45,718 nucleotides of DNA from assembly GCF_001672775.1 (NCBI RefSeq), contig NZ_LZKJ01000054.1:1-45718 (forward strand), in the 5' to 3' direction. A program made the position numbers and the translations under genes. Below the pieces are notes generated by a model, which saw only the letters and a list, made by a program, of their open reading frames with translations, was not told the DNA's origin and did no database searches. Each line of letters starts with the position of its first letter. Position 1 is the stretch's first letter. The DNA comes from Mycobacterium kyorinense (GTDB lineage Bacteria; Actinomycetota; Actinomycetes; Mycobacteriales; Mycobacteriaceae). Of this stretch, positions 1 through 8,986 are shown one piece after another.

Positions 1-284
1 GAACCTGGACAAGGTCAAGCCCGGCGGGCACTTCGACGAGCAGCACTTCGCCCACTGAGCTTGGCGATCGGCCGCTCCTCCGCGCCGAGTGTGCGGTTTC
101 ATACGCAACACGCCGGGAAGAGCGTATGAAACCGCACAATCGGGGTGTAGCGGCCTCCACGCCCGCTTCTGGGACAATAGCGGGGAGATGACTGCGATTT
201 CCCAGACGAGCGGCCGATCGCCAAGCTCAGTGGGCGAAGTGCTGCTCGTCGAAGTGCCCGCCGGGCTTGACCTTGTCCAGGTTC
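1..284. repeat. Left-end inverted repeat (fold-back), probable chimera
   Basis: Positions 1-77 are a perfect reverse complement of 208-284 (77 of 77 by direct reading), with a 130-base spacer at 78-207. The right arm is the true 3' end of gadB, including its stop codon; the left arm carries the same last 18 codons on the opposite strand, so there is a spurious second gadB tail at the very edge. The pattern gene end, spacer, inverted copy is the classic signature of a template-switch chimera from whole-genome amplification or of a fold-back assembly error. The other end of the window shows the same thing. Confidence 0.93.
91..137 (-). terminator. Strong hairpin downstream of gadB
   Basis: A perfect 16-bp stem (91-106, GTGCGGTTTCATACGC, pairs with 122-137) closes a 15-base loop. 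It lies about 90 bases past the gadB stop and has no U-tract, which is common for mycobacterial terminators. Its outline (GAG-T/C-GTGCG arm and ACACGCC in the loop) resembles the hairpin at 17760-17823, so it may belong to a dispersed palindrome family. It lies in the spacer of the left fold-back, which I take to be genuine flanking DNA. Confidence 0.5.
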
Positions 285-1606
285 TTCAGCGCGGTCGCCG
301 TGTCGTCATGCAATGCCCGCGCCAGGTCGGCGGAGAGCCCTTCGCGCACCACGATGCGCAGCACCGAGACGTCGGTGGCGTTGTCGGGCATGGTGTAGGC
401 CGGCACCTGCCAGCCGAAGGTGCGCAGTTCGTGGGAGACGTCGAACTCCGTGTAGCCGCGGTCGCCGCGCAGCCGGGCGGCCACCACCGGGATCGCCGAC
501 CCGTCGGAGATCAAGTCGAAATGCTCGCCCGCTTTGAGCTGCTGGCCCAGCCAGCGCGCCGTCTGCGACAGCGACTGCATCACCTGGGTATAGCCTTCCC
601 GGCCCAGCCGCAGAAAGTTGTAGTACTGGCCCACGACCTGATTCCCCGGCCGGGAGAAATTCAGCGTGAAGGTCGGCATGTCGCCGCCCAGGTAGTTGAC
701 CCGGAAGACAAGGTCTTCGGGCAGGTGTTCGCGGCTGCGCCACACCACAAACCCGATGCCGGGATAGGTCAGGCCGTATTTGTGGCCGCTGACGTTGATC
801 GACACCACCCGCGGCAGCCGGAAGTCCCACTTCAGGCCGGGATGTAGGAACGGCACCACGAAGCCGCCGCTGGCCGCGTCGACGTGTACCGGAACGTCGA
901 CTCCGCCGCCGCCGGCCAGCTTGTCCAGGGCCGCGCAGATCTCCGCGACCGGTTCGAGCTCACCGGTGTAGGTGGTGCCCAGGATGGCCACCACGCCGAT
1001 GGTGTCCTCGTCGACGGCCTCCACCACTTGCTCGGGGGTGATGACGTAGCGGCCCTCTTCCATCGGCAGGTAGCGGGGTTCGACGTCGAAGTAGCGGCAG
1101 AACTTCTCCCAGACCACCTGCACGTTGGAGCCCATCACCAGGTTGGGGGTGCGGCCTTTCCAGTCCTTGCCGACCTTCGCCCGCCAGCGCCACTTCAGCG
1201 CCAGCCCGCCCAGCATCACCGCCTCAGACGAGCCGATCGTCGACACCCCGATGGCGCTGGACGGGTCGTCGTCGCGCAGCCCCTCGGCGTGGAACAAATC
1301 GGCGACCATGCACACGCAGCGCTGCTCGATGGCCGCGGTCGCCGGGTATTCGTCCTTGTCGATCATGTTCTTGTCGAACGTTTCGGCCATCAGCTTGCCG
1401 GCCTCGGGGTCCATCCAGGTGGTGACGAACGTGGCCAGGTTCAGTCGTGAGCTGCCGTCGAGCATCAACTCGTCGTGGATGAAGCGGTAGGCGGCTTCGG
1501 GATCCATCGATTCGTCGGGCATCCGCAACGCGGGCACCGGTGCGGTGAACAGCCGGCCGGTGTAGGCGGGGCTGACTGAATGCGCGGGGACTGAGGGGTG
1601 GGGCAC
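227..1606 (-). CDS. gadB: Glutamate decarboxylase (PLP-dependent)
   Basis: Cytosolic enzyme converting glutamate to GABA and CO2 with consumption of a proton, usually linked to acid tolerance and the GABA shunt. The 459-residue product has the group II PLP decarboxylase layout: HVDAASGG around residues 241-248 supplies the aspartate that contacts the cofactor ring nitrogen, and NVSGHKYGL places the Schiff-base lysine at about 276. The C-terminal end HFDEQHFAH, with its last histidine, is typical of bacterial GadB. The GTG start is supported by AAAGGA a few bases upstream; nnrD stops only 24 bases before it, so the two are probably one operon with nnrD first. M. tuberculosis has the same pair (Rv3432c/Rv3433c). 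The last 18 codons are repeated in inverted form at 1-57 as part of the end artefact; the gene itself is complete. Confidence 0.95.
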   Translation of the reverse strand: MPHPSVPAHSVSPAYTGRLFTAPVPALRMPDESMDPEAAYRFIHDELMLDGSSRLNLATFVTTWMDPEAGKLMAETFDKNMIDKDEYPATAAIEQRCVCMVADLFHAEGLRDDDPSSAIGVSTIGSSEAVMLGGLALKWRWRAKVGKDWKGRTPNLVMGSNVQVVWEKFCRYFDVEPRYLPMEEGRYVITPEQVVEAVDEDTIGVVAILGTTYTGELEPVAEICAALDKLAGGGGVDVPVHVDAASGGFVVPFLHPGLKWDFRLPRVVSINVSGHKYGLTYPGIGFVVWRSREHLPEDLVFRVNYLGGDMPTFTLNFSRPGNQVVGQYYNFLRLGREGYTQVMQSLSQTARWLGQQLKAGEHFDLISDGSAIPVVAARLRGDRGYTEFDVSHELRTFGWQVPAYTMPDNATDVSVLRIVVREGLSADLARALHDDTATALKNLDKVKPGGHFDEQHFAH

Positions 1607-1630
1607 GGCGAATCCTTTCGTTGGTGCGGG

Positions 1631-3046
1631 CTACAGGCCGGCCAGCGCGGTGCGGATGTGGCCGAGGATGCGCGACGCCGACGTGGGCGCGTCGCCGGGT
1701 CCGGGATCGCCGGCCGACAGCGCCGCCGCGCGGGCATGCACGAAGGCCGCCGCCGCGGCCGCCTCGCCCGTCGGCAGGCCGGCTGCCAGCAGCGCGCCGA
1801 TCATGCCGGACAGCACATCACCGGATCCGGCGGTGGCCGCCCAGGATTGGCCGGCCGGACTCAGGTAGACCGGGCCGTCGGGTTCGGCGATGACGGTGAC
1901 GTTGCCTTTGAGCAGCACGGTCGCGCCGAACGCGTCGGCGAGCTTGCGGGTGGCGCTGATGCGGTCCTCGCCCGGCGGGGCGCCGGCCAGTCGGGCGAAT
2001 TCGCCGGCGTGCGGGGTGAGGACGGTCGGCGCGCGGCGGGCGCTGACCAGTTCGGGGTGCGCGGCCAGGATGGTCAGCGCATCGGCGTCGACGATCACCG
2101 GCAGGTCGGTGTCCAATGCGAACCACAGCGCGGCGGCGCCGGTGTCCTCGGTGCCCAGCCCCGGCCCGACCACCCAGGACTGCACCCGCCCGGCCGTCGC
2201 GGGAGTGGGCGAGGCGATGACTTCGGGCCAGTGCGCCAGCACCTCAGCGTGCGCGCGGCCCGCATAGCGGACCATGCCGGAGGTGGCGGCCACCGCCGCG
2301 CCGGTGCACAGCACGGCCGCGCCGGGATAGGTCGACGAACCCGCCAGGATGCCGGTCACGCCCTGGGTGTACTTGTCGTCGTCGGGTCCGGGCACCGGCC
2401 AGCGCGCCACCACGTCGGGAGTCTCGAAACCACGTACATCGGTGTCGGGGAGGCCCAGACCGATGTCGACCAGCCGAACGCGGCCGCAGTCGGCCAGCGC
2501 GTGCACGGGTTTGAGCCCACCGAAGGTGACGGTCAACGCGGCGTGTACTGCGGGGCCGGTGATGGCGCCGGTGGCCACGTCGATGCCGCTGGGGATGTCG
2601 ACGGCAACCACCGGAATCGCACCGACGCCGGCGAAGAGTTCGGCGGCCGCCGGTCGCAGCGGCCCAGACCCGGAAATACCCACCACGCCGTCGATGACCA
2701 GGTCGGTGGTGCTGGCGATGGAGTCGACGATGCGCCCGCCCGACTTTCGGAACGCCGCGAGGGCCTGGCGGTGGGCCCGTTCGGGGTTGAGCAAGACGGC
2801 GTCGGCGGCTGCACCCCGGCGACGCAGAAACGTCGCCGCCCACAGCGCGTCGCCGCCGTTGTCGCCGGAGCCGACCACTGCGCACACCCGCCGCCCCGCC
2901 ACTCCGCCGGTGCGGGCGGTCAACTCGCGGAGGATTTCGGTGGCCAGCCCGTAGGCCGCCCGGCGCATCAGCGCGCCGTCGGGCAGGGTTGCCAGTAGCG
3001 GCGCTTCGGCTTCGCGAATCGCGTCAACGGAGTAGTAGTGCCGCAT
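1631..3046 (-). CDS. nnrD: Bifunctional NAD(P)HX epimerase/dehydratase
   Basis: Repairs hydrated NADH/NADPH: the N-terminal YjeF_N domain epimerises R/S-NAD(P)HX, and the C-terminal ribokinase-like YjeF_C domain dehydrates S-NAD(P)HX at the expense of ADP or ATP. Visible landmarks are GSGDNGGDAL near residues 59-68 (epimerase), KYTQGVTGILAGS near 225 (start of the dehydratase domain), LTPHAGEFARL near 343 and TAGSGDVLSGMIGALLA near 405 (nucleotide/anion-hole motif). The reading frame is open upstream to 3289, but family members begin MRHYYSVDxIR, so I place the start at the ATG at 3046 (ATG at 3049 is also possible), giving 471 residues, the usual size. It lies between a DUF4436-like gene (51 bases upstream) and gadB (24 bases downstream). 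Equivalent of Rv3433c. Confidence 0.93.
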   Translation of the reverse strand: MRHYYSVDAIREAEAPLLATLPDGALMRRAAYGLATEILRELTARTGGVAGRRVCAVVGSGDNGGDALWAATFLRRRGAAADAVLLNPERAHRQALAAFRKSGGRIVDSIASTTDLVIDGVVGISGSGPLRPAAAELFAGVGAIPVVAVDIPSGIDVATGAITGPAVHAALTVTFGGLKPVHALADCGRVRLVDIGLGLPDTDVRGFETPDVVARWPVPGPDDDKYTQGVTGILAGSSTYPGAAVLCTGAAVAATSGMVRYAGRAHAEVLAHWPEVIASPTPATAGRVQSWVVGPGLGTEDTGAAALWFALDTDLPVIVDADALTILAAHPELVSARRAPTVLTPHAGEFARLAGAPPGEDRISATRKLADAFGATVLLKGNVTVIAEPDGPVYLSPAGQSWAATAGSGDVLSGMIGALLAAGLPTGEAAAAAAFVHARAAALSAGDPGPGDAPTSASRILGHIRTALAGL

Positions 3047-3096
3047 CATCCCCAGGATTGCATGCCGCGCCGCGATGCGCCGCGCTCCCCGACGGC

Positions 3097-4029
3097 TCAG
3101 CCGCCAAAGTCGCCCGCGACGTGTGGCCTCAGATGGTGCCACCAGCAAGCGATGTAGAGCAGCATCGCGACCACCAACAACACGATGACCCAGAGCACGA
3201 CGGTGACGTCGATCCAACTCCCGAACGGCGGCGACCCCGGCAGCGCGTTTCTCAGCGGCACCACCGCGAACAGCATCGCGGCGTACCACGTCGTCATGGG
3301 CGGCTGGAACGGGCGGCGGTTGCGCAACGTTTGAACCGCGACGAACAGCGCTTGGGCGGCAATCACCACCAGAACGGTGACAATGACGATGGCGAACGCT
3401 GCCGTACTTGTTGATCGCCGCAACTCCACCCGATGCGGGGCGAAAATCTCGCTCTGGGCAGCGGGGCCCGTATCGACTCGCCAGCCGGGCAGGCGATTGG
3501 TGAAGGTCACCATCGCGGGCTCCGGGACCTTCGCCGCGCCGCGAAACAATTCGACCGTGATCGGGCCGGAATGGTAGCTGTCGAAGGGCCAGTCTTCCGC
3601 CTGGCCGCTAAGCGTCAACGGAACGGGAAAAACACCGGGAAGTACGTCTTTTGACCATGTCCGCATGGTCGGTTGGGCCACTGATGTAACTGCGACGCTG
3701 AGCTCGTCGGCCAGTCGGTGGGTGTGCGGGTCGAGCAGTGCCGACCCCGGCGAAATGGTCAGGTTGGCAACCAGCACCGTGTTGTTCGATTGAATGTCTT
3801 CGACATTGAAGTTCGCGACGGTCACGTCGGCCGGGGGTGCGCCATCGGTCTGGCGGTGCCCCATGCCGCCGTTGGCGTAGAGCACGACCGACGCGACGTA
3901 AGCGCCGAGGACCGCCACGATGAGTCCCGCTATAGCGAATTTCACGAAGACCCAAACCCGGTGCCCGTTAAGCCGACTTCCGGCCACTCGACCGACTCGT
4001 TTTGCACAATGAGATCTCCTCGCCGACAC
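3097..4029 (-). CDS. DUF4436-like membrane protein
   Basis: 310-residue membrane protein of unknown function. One transmembrane helix lies near residues 27-49 (FAIAGLIVAVLGAYVASVVLY), followed by a domain of about 150 residues predicted outside the membrane (NVEDIQSNNTVLVANLTISPGSALLDPH onward). Three closely spaced hydrophobic segments then follow (FAIVIVTVLVVIAAQALFV, WYAAMLFAVVPL and VTVVLWVIVLLVVAMLLY), and the protein ends in a short WWHHLRPHV cytoplasmic tail. The layout matches the mycobacterial DUF4436 group that sits at Rv3434c/Rv3435c in M. tuberculosis, also next to nnrD. The start is a GTG; AGGAGA lies just inside the called start, so the real start may be some codons downstream. 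Divergent from the monooxygenase at 4193. Confidence 0.75.
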   Translation of the reverse strand: MSARRSHCAKRVGRVAGSRLNGHRVWVFVKFAIAGLIVAVLGAYVASVVLYANGGMGHRQTDGAPPADVTVANFNVEDIQSNNTVLVANLTISPGSALLDPHTHRLADELSVAVTSVAQPTMRTWSKDVLPGVFPVPLTLSGQAEDWPFDSYHSGPITVELFRGAAKVPEPAMVTFTNRLPGWRVDTGPAAQSEIFAPHRVELRRSTSTAAFAIVIVTVLVVIAAQALFVAVQTLRNRRPFQPPMTTWYAAMLFAVVPLRNALPGSPPFGSWIDVTVVLWVIVLLVVAMLLYIACWWHHLRPHVAGDFGG

Positions 4030-4109
4030 AATGACTCGGATTTGAGCATGAAGCTAACGCCGACGAAACCAATTTCGGTGAATTAGTCCGCCACGGCGGG
4101 ACAGCACTC

Positions 4110-4138
4110 TTGATCCGTCACAGCCGTCCGCGTAGGGT
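4110..4138 (+). promoter_or_regulatory. SigA-type promoter for the monooxygenase-SDR operon
   Basis: TTGATC at 4110-4115 is separated by exactly 17 bases from TAGGGT at 4133-4138, a good match to the mycobacterial housekeeping consensus (TTGACN, TANNNT). The expected start of transcription, about 4145, falls at the left edge of the palindrome at 4147-4171. Confidence 0.6.
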
Positions 4139-4146
4139 ATCCAGCG

Positions 4147-4171
4147 ATTACGCAACTATGCGTAGCGTAAT
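4147..4171. promoter_or_regulatory. Palindromic operator, TetR-like
   Basis: Inverted repeat ATTACGC (4147-4153) / GCGTAAT (4165-4171), with a nested TACGC / GCGTA pair at 4149-4153 and 4160-4164. It overlaps the predicted transcription start of the monooxygenase operon, the usual place for a TetR-family repressor site. No TetR gene is present in the window. Confidence 0.55.
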
Positions 4172-4192
4172 AGGCGGACGAAAGGACTCGAC

Positions 4193-6142
4193 TTGACGTG
4201 CAGCCGCTATGCCGGCCGGCCGTTCACCACGTCCACAGCCGAGATCGCGGCCGCGCTGGAGCAGGTGAGCATCCCGACGCTGCTGCTCTCGCTGGTGCAC
4301 ATCACCGGTGAGCCGCGCTTCATCCGCGAGTTCAAACCCGCCGGGATCTTTCTCAACGAGGTCCAGGGGTTCATGTCCGAGGACGACAAAGCCCGGGCCC
4401 GCGCGGCGGCGCTGCCGGTGATCGTCGACTACCGCGATCGCGGCTGCCCCGAGCCCGCGCCCCTGCCCCGCGACCTCGTCAAAGAGATGATGGACTGGGC
4501 GGCCTGCGAAATCGTGCCCGACGGCTACGTCGAGCTGCTGCTGGAGGAGATGGACCTCGACGGCATCGACCCGCGCCGCCCGGCGCCGCTGGATCCCGAC
4601 CGCACGCAGGAGCTGCCCGTCGTGGTGATCGGCTGCGGCGAATCCGGCGTCCTGGCCGGAATCCGGCTGCGCCAGGCCAATATTCCGTTCACGATCGTGG
4701 AGAAGAATGCCGGCCCGGGTGGAACCTGGTGGGAGAACACCTATCCGGGCGCCCGTGTCGACGTCGCCAACCACTTCTACTGTTACAGCTTCGAACCCAG
4801 CAACGACTGGACGCACTTCTTTGCCGAACAACCCGAGTTGCAGGCGTATTTCACCAAGCTGATCGACAAGCACGGCCTGGGTGAGCAGATACGTTGGCAG
4901 ACCGAGATCACCGCGGCCGCATGGAACGACGACCACGGGACGTGGACGCTGACCGCGCGGTCTCACGACGGCCAGATCACCACGTTGCGGGCCCGCGCCG
5001 TCATCACCGCGGTCGGACAGCTCAACCGGCCCCATGTCCCAGCCTTCGACGGGGCGGACACCTTCAGTGGGCCGTCGTTTCACTCGGCGGCCTGGGACCA
5101 TTCCGTCGACCTGGCCAGTAAGCGGGTGGCGCTGATCGGCGCGGGCGCCAGCGGATTTCAGATCGCTCCGGCCATCATCGAGGACGTCGAGCATCTGACG
5201 GTCTTCCAACGCAGCGCACAGTGGATGTTTCCCAACCCGATGTATCACGAGTGCGTCGGCGACGGAGTGCGCTGGGCGATGGACCACCTGCCGTTCTACG
5301 GTCGCTGGTATCGCTTCCTGGTGTTGTGGCCCGGCGCCGACAAAGGACTCGACGCTGCACGCGTGGACCCTGATTACTCCGATCAGGAGTATGCGGTCAG
5401 CGAGATCAACGCGGCCGCGCGGTTGATGTTTACCGACTGGATCACCAATCAGATTGGGGCAGACCAAGATCTGTTGGCCAAGGTGCTGCCGGATTACCCG
5501 GCGACCGGCAAACGGACGCTGCAGGACAACGGCACCTGGCTGGCCACGCTGCGCCGCGACGACGTCGAGTTGGTACGCACCCCGATCCAGCGGATCACCC
5601 CCAGCGGCGTCGTCACCGACGACGGCGTCCACCACGAGGTCGATGTCATCGTCTACGCCACCGGCTTTCGGCACACCGACGTGCTGTGGCCGATGACGAT
5701 CACCGGCCGCGACGGCGCCGACCTGCATACGCTGTGGGGTCAACGGCCCTACGCGTATCTGGGGATCACCGTTCCGGGCTTTCCCAACTTCTTTCTGCTC
5801 TACGGCCCGGGCGCACATCTGGCCCACGGCGGCAGCCTGATCTTCAACTCCGAACTGCAGATGCGTTACATCAACACGTGCCTGGAGGAATTGGCCAGGG
5901 GCGGCGTGCATTCCGTCGAACCGACCGCCGAGGCGGCCCTCGCATGGCATCAACGCACCCAGGCCGAGATCAAACAGATGGTGTGGTCACACCCCGCGGT
6001 CAAGCACTCTTACTTCAAGAACACCGACGGCGAGATCCACACCGTCAGCCCGTGGCGACTCAACGAGTACTGGACGGCGGTCCGCGAACCCGACTGGTCG
6101 CAGTTCGTCGTACGGAAAATCGGCGCGAAAGGAGCGCAGTGA
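4193..6142 (+). CDS. Flavin-containing Baeyer-Villiger monooxygenase
   Basis: Predicted FAD/NADPH enzyme inserting one oxygen atom next to a ketone carbonyl (4-hydroxyacetophenone monooxygenase-like), cytosolic, 649 residues. After an N-terminal extension of about 140 residues typical of this subclass come GCGESG at 147-152 (FAD Rossmann fold), [15 protein letters not shown] at 176-190, the Baeyer-Villiger fingerprint F291-x-G-x-x-x-H297-x-x-x-W301-D, and a second Rossmann motif GAGASG at 316-321 (NADPH). ATGFRHTD occurs in the C-terminal third. The start is TTG at 4193 with AAAGGA upstream; the N-terminus after it fits the family well. Its stop overlaps the next gene by 4 bases, so the two are translationally coupled. 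The substrate cannot be told from sequence; a steroid, lipid or xenobiotic ketone are all possible. Confidence 0.88.
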   Translation: MTCSRYAGRPFTTSTAEIAAALEQVSIPTLLLSLVHITGEPRFIREFKPAGIFLNEVQGFMSEDDKARARAAALPVIVDYRDRGCPEPAPLPRDLVKEMMDWAACEIVPDGYVELLLEEMDLDGIDPRRPAPLDPDRTQELPVVVIGCGESGVLAGIRLRQANIPFTIVEKNAGPGGTWWENTYPGARVDVANHFYCYSFEPSNDWTHFFAEQPELQAYFTKLIDKHGLGEQIRWQTEITAAAWNDDHGTWTLTARSHDGQITTLRARAVITAVGQLNRPHVPAFDGADTFSGPSFHSAAWDHSVDLASKRVALIGAGASGFQIAPAIIEDVEHLTVFQRSAQWMFPNPMYHECVGDGVRWAMDHLPFYGRWYRFLVLWPGADKGLDAARVDPDYSDQEYAVSEINAAARLMFTDWITNQIGADQDLLAKVLPDYPATGKRTLQDNGTWLATLRRDDVELVRTPIQRITPSGVVTDDGVHHEVDVIVYATGFRHTDVLWPMTITGRDGADLHTLWGQRPYAYLGITVPGFPNFFLLYGPGAHLAHGGSLIFNSELQMRYINTCLEELARGGVHSVEPTAEAALAWHQRTQAEIKQMVWSHPAVKHSYFKNTDGEIHTVSPWRLNEYWTAVREPDWSQFVVRKIGAKGAQ

Positions 6143-6876
6143 GCGGAGTAATCGTCACCGGTGGCGCGTCGGGCATCGGGCGGGCCAGTGCAGAGGCGCT
6201 GATCGCCGACGGCCGGCGGGTCGCGCTGTGGGACATCGCCCCGGCGGTGCAGCAGGTCGCCGCGGAGTTGAGCATGCCGGGCTCCGTGGTCGACGTCAGT
6301 GACGACGCCGCGCTGCCCGACGCGGTCGCCGCCGCCGCCGAGGCGCTCGACGGCGTCGACGGCCTGGTGCACGCCGCTGGGCGGGTGCTCGCCGAGCCGG
6401 TCGGCGCCTACACCGGCGACTCCTGGGACGCCATCCTCGACGTGAATCTGCGCGCCCAGGCGATGCTGGTGCAGTTACTGCTGCCGCAACTGGAACAGTC
6501 GGCGCGCCAAGGCCGTTCGCCGGCGGTGGTGGGAATTTCGAGTATCGAAGGTTTGGCCGCCAACCCGTTCATCCCGGCCTACTGCGCCTCCAAGGCCGGC
6601 CTGCTGGGTTTGACCCGGTCGATGGCCGCCCAACTGGGGCCGGCCGGTATCCGGGTCAACGCGGTGTGCCCCGGCTTCATTCACACCCCGATGCTGCAGA
6701 TCGCCCTCGACGTCGAGGAGGTCCGCGCCGGCTTTGTGCAAGCCGCACCGCTGGGCCGGATCGGCGAGCCCGCCGAGGTGGCGCAAGCTGTGGCGTTCTT
6801 GATGTCGCCGCGGGCGTCGTTCATCACCGGCACTCACGTCGTCGTCGACGGCGGCGTCACGGCCCGGCACCCGTGA
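6139..6876 (+). CDS. Short-chain dehydrogenase/reductase
   Basis: Classical SDR of 245 residues, NAD(P)-dependent oxidoreductase acting on an alcohol or ketone. TGGASGIG near residues 7-14 is the cofactor motif, HAAG replaces the usual NNAG near position 77, a serine precedes the active-site Y-x-x-x-K in [12 protein letters not shown], and [12 protein letters not shown] and [12 protein letters not shown] are the standard C-terminal landmarks. The true start is GTG at 6139, which shares a GTGA overlap with the monooxygenase stop and has AAAGGAG about five bases upstream. A natural reading is that this enzyme makes, or removes, the ketone or alcohol handled by the monooxygenase. The open frame upstream of 6139 is only a shadow inside the monooxygenase. 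Confidence 0.9.
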   Translation: MSGVIVTGGASGIGRASAEALIADGRRVALWDIAPAVQQVAAELSMPGSVVDVSDDAALPDAVAAAAEALDGVDGLVHAAGRVLAEPVGAYTGDSWDAILDVNLRAQAMLVQLLLPQLEQSARQGRSPAVVGISSIEGLAANPFIPAYCASKAGLLGLTRSMAAQLGPAGIRVNAVCPGFIHTPMLQIALDVEEVRAGFVQAAPLGRIGEPAEVAQAVAFLMSPRASFITGTHVVVDGGVTARHP

Positions 6877-6908
6877 GCACGATCGCACGCCAGTCAGAAG
6901 CTAGGGCT

Positions 6909-6927
6909 GTGATCGGGCCCGGATCAC
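6909..6927. terminator. Hairpin between convergent genes
   Basis: GTGATC / GATCAC arms (6909-6914, 6922-6927) close a 7-base GC-rich loop, between the stop of the plus-strand SDR (6876) and the stop of glmS on the minus strand (6957). It is symmetric, so it could end both transcripts. No U-tract. Confidence 0.35.
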
Positions 6928-6956
6928 GACCGTGGCGTCCGTTTCGCGAAAAGCTG

Positions 6957-8825
6957 CTACTCGACGGTGACCGACTTGGCCAGGTTGCGCGGCTTGTCCA
7001 CGTCATAACCCCGCGCGCGGGCCACTGACGCGGCGAACACCTGCAGCGGGATCGTCGACAGCAGCGGCTGGTAAAGCCTTGATACCGCGGGGATTTCGAT
7101 CAAGTGATCGGCATAGGGGCGGACGGTGTCGTCGCCCTCCTCGGCGATCACGATGGTCACCGCGCCGCGGGTCTGGATCTCGCGGATGTTGGACAGCAGC
7201 TTGGCGTGCAGCGTCGACGAGTTCTTCGGTGACGGCATCACCACGATCACCGGCAGGTCGTCCTCGATCAGCGCGATCGGGCCGTGCTTGAGCTCGCCGG
7301 CGGCAAAGCCCTCGGCATGCATGTACGCCAATTCTTTGAGTTTCAGCGCGCCTTCCAGCGCCACCGGGTAGCCGACGTGGCGACCGAGGAACAACACGGT
7401 CGACGACTGGGCGAACCGGTAGGCCAAGTCGGCAACCGGCCTGATGCCGGTGAGCACGCGGGCCACGAGATCCGGCATCGCTTCCAGCTCCCGGTATTCG
7501 CGCTCGACCTCGTCGGAGTATTTGGTGCCGCGGGCCTGCGCCAGCGCCAGGCCGACGAGGTAGTTCGCCGCGATCTGCGCCAAAAACGTCTTGGTCGACG
7601 CCACGCCGATCTCCGGCCCGGCGCGGGTATAGAGCACCGCGTCACATTCCCGCGGAATCTGGCTGCCGTTGGTGTTGCAGATCGCCAGCACCTTGGCCTT
7701 CTGCTCCTTGGCGTGCCGGACCGCTTCGAGGGTGTCGGCGGTCTCGCCGGACTGCGAGATCGCCACCACCAGCGTGCTGCGGTCCAGCACCGGGTCGCGA
7801 TAGCGGAACTCACTGGCCAACTCCACCTCGACGGGTAGCCGAGTCCAGTGCTCGATCGCGTATTTGGCCAGCAGCCCGGAGTGGTAGGCGGTCCCGCAGG
7901 CGACCACGAACACCTTGTCGACCTCGCGAAGCTCCTGGTCGGAGAGCCGCTGCTCGTCGAGCACGATCCGGCCGTCGACGAAGTGCCCGAGCAGCGTGTC
8001 GGCCACCGCGGTCGGCTGCTCGGCGATCTCCTTGAGCATGAAGTACTCGTAGCCGCCCTTCTCGGCGGCGTCCAGATCCCAGTCGATATGGAAGGGACGG
8101 GCGTTGGCGGCGTCGTCGTTGCCGTCGAAATCGGTGATCCGGTAGCCATCGGCGGTGATCACCACCGCCTGGTCCTGGCCCAGCTCGACCGCGTCGCGGG
8201 TATGCGGGATGAACGCGGCCACGTCGGAGCCCAGAAACATCTCGCCGTCGCCGATGCCGACCACCAGCGGCGTGGAGCGACGGGCGGCGACGATGGTGCC
8301 GGGTTCGTCGGCGTTGGCGAACACCAGGGTGAAGTGCCCTTCCAGTCGGCGCACGACCGCCAGCACCGACGCAGTGAAATCACCGGCAGTCGGCCCGTGT
8401 CGGTACGCCTGCGCCACCAGGTGCACGGCCACCTCGCTGTCGGTGTCGCTGGCGAACTCCACACCGGCGGCCTCCAACTCGTGGCGCAAGGTGGCGAAGT
8501 TCTCGATGATGCCGTTGTGGACGACGGCGATCTTGCCGGCCGCGTCACTGTGTGGGTGTGCATTGCGGTCGGTGGGGCGGCCGTGGGTGGCCCAGCGGGT
8601 ATGTCCCAGACCGGTGGTGCCGCTCAGCGCTGCGGAATCGGTATCGCGCAGCGACTCCTCGAGGTTGGCCAGCCGGCCGGCTCGCCGCCGGACGGTGAGT
8701 TCGCCGGCCCCGTCGATCAGCGCGATGCCGGCCGAGTCGTAGCCGCGGTACTCCATCCGGCGCAGCGCTTCGACGACGACCTCGCAGGCAGACTGCTGCC
8801 CGACGTAGCCGACGATTCCGCACAT
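6957..8825 (-). CDS. glmS: Glutamine-fructose-6-phosphate aminotransferase
   Basis: First committed step to UDP-GlcNAc: glutamine plus fructose-6-phosphate give glucosamine-6-phosphate plus glutamate, in the cytosol. The 622-residue protein starts MCGIVGYVG, so Cys2 becomes the N-terminal nucleophile of the glutaminase domain (roughly 1-240; GNxHTRWATHG-type loop GHTRWATHG present). Two SIS sugar-isomerase domains follow (SQSGETADTLEA and ASTKTFLAQ in the first; HVGYPVALEGALKLKE and EGFAAGELKHGPIALI in the second). It ends in NLAKSVTVE, the standard C-terminus. No upstream glmS ribozyme is expected or seen. No clear ribosome site precedes the ATG, and a TACCCT -10-like hexamer ends 8 bases before it, so the mRNA may be leaderless or nearly so. 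Same place as Rv3436c. Confidence 0.97.
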   Translation of the reverse strand: MCGIVGYVGQQSACEVVVEALRRMEYRGYDSAGIALIDGAGELTVRRRAGRLANLEESLRDTDSAALSGTTGLGHTRWATHGRPTDRNAHPHSDAAGKIAVVHNGIIENFATLRHELEAAGVEFASDTDSEVAVHLVAQAYRHGPTAGDFTASVLAVVRRLEGHFTLVFANADEPGTIVAARRSTPLVVGIGDGEMFLGSDVAAFIPHTRDAVELGQDQAVVITADGYRITDFDGNDDAANARPFHIDWDLDAAEKGGYEYFMLKEIAEQPTAVADTLLGHFVDGRIVLDEQRLSDQELREVDKVFVVACGTAYHSGLLAKYAIEHWTRLPVEVELASEFRYRDPVLDRSTLVVAISQSGETADTLEAVRHAKEQKAKVLAICNTNGSQIPRECDAVLYTRAGPEIGVASTKTFLAQIAANYLVGLALAQARGTKYSDEVEREYRELEAMPDLVARVLTGIRPVADLAYRFAQSSTVLFLGRHVGYPVALEGALKLKELAYMHAEGFAAGELKHGPIALIEDDLPVIVVMPSPKNSSTLHAKLLSNIREIQTRGAVTIVIAEEGDDTVRPYADHLIEIPAVSRLYQPLLSTIPLQVFAASVARARGYDVDKPRNLAKSVTVE

Positions 8826-8931
8826 AGCCCATCAGGGTAGTGCAGTAGGGGCCACCACCGTCGAATTCAGCAGGTCAGGGGGTGCTCCTGCTCCGGATGC
8901 GGCACAACGCGTACCGCTCGCGGGGCGCAAA

Positions 8932-8951
8932 TAGTTTCCAGCTAGCAGGTA
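8932..8951 (+). promoter_or_regulatory. CCAGCTAGCAGG element upstream of response regulator
   Basis: CCAGCTAGCAGG at 8938-8949 is a 12-base palindrome with one mismatch; 8941-8951 (GCTAGCAGGTA) is identical, in the direction of transcription, to the element upstream of the hypothetical gene at 10209-10922. A -10-like TAGTTT lies just before it at 8932-8937. Probably a shared operator or activator site. Confidence 0.4.
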
Positions 8952-8986
8952 TGCGCCCGGCCGTCCCGCCCGCGACACTGGACGGT

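Noticed and set aside
1598..2998. 466-residue open frame antisense to nnrD
   Set aside because: Shadow of the nnrD reading frame; no domain and no ribosome site.
3047..3289. Longer nnrD start at 3289
   Set aside because: It adds 81 Arg-rich residues overlapping the upstream gene; family members start at MRHYYS.
4148..5953. 601-residue open frame antisense to the monooxygenase
   Set aside because: It is the mirror of a well-conserved gene in high-GC DNA; no recognisable motifs, and composition rich in Arg/Gly/Val as expected for a shadow frame.
6957..8950. glmS ribozyme or riboswitch upstream of glmS
   Set aside because: The space before glmS is short, shows no such fold by eye, and this ribozyme is known mainly from Firmicutes.
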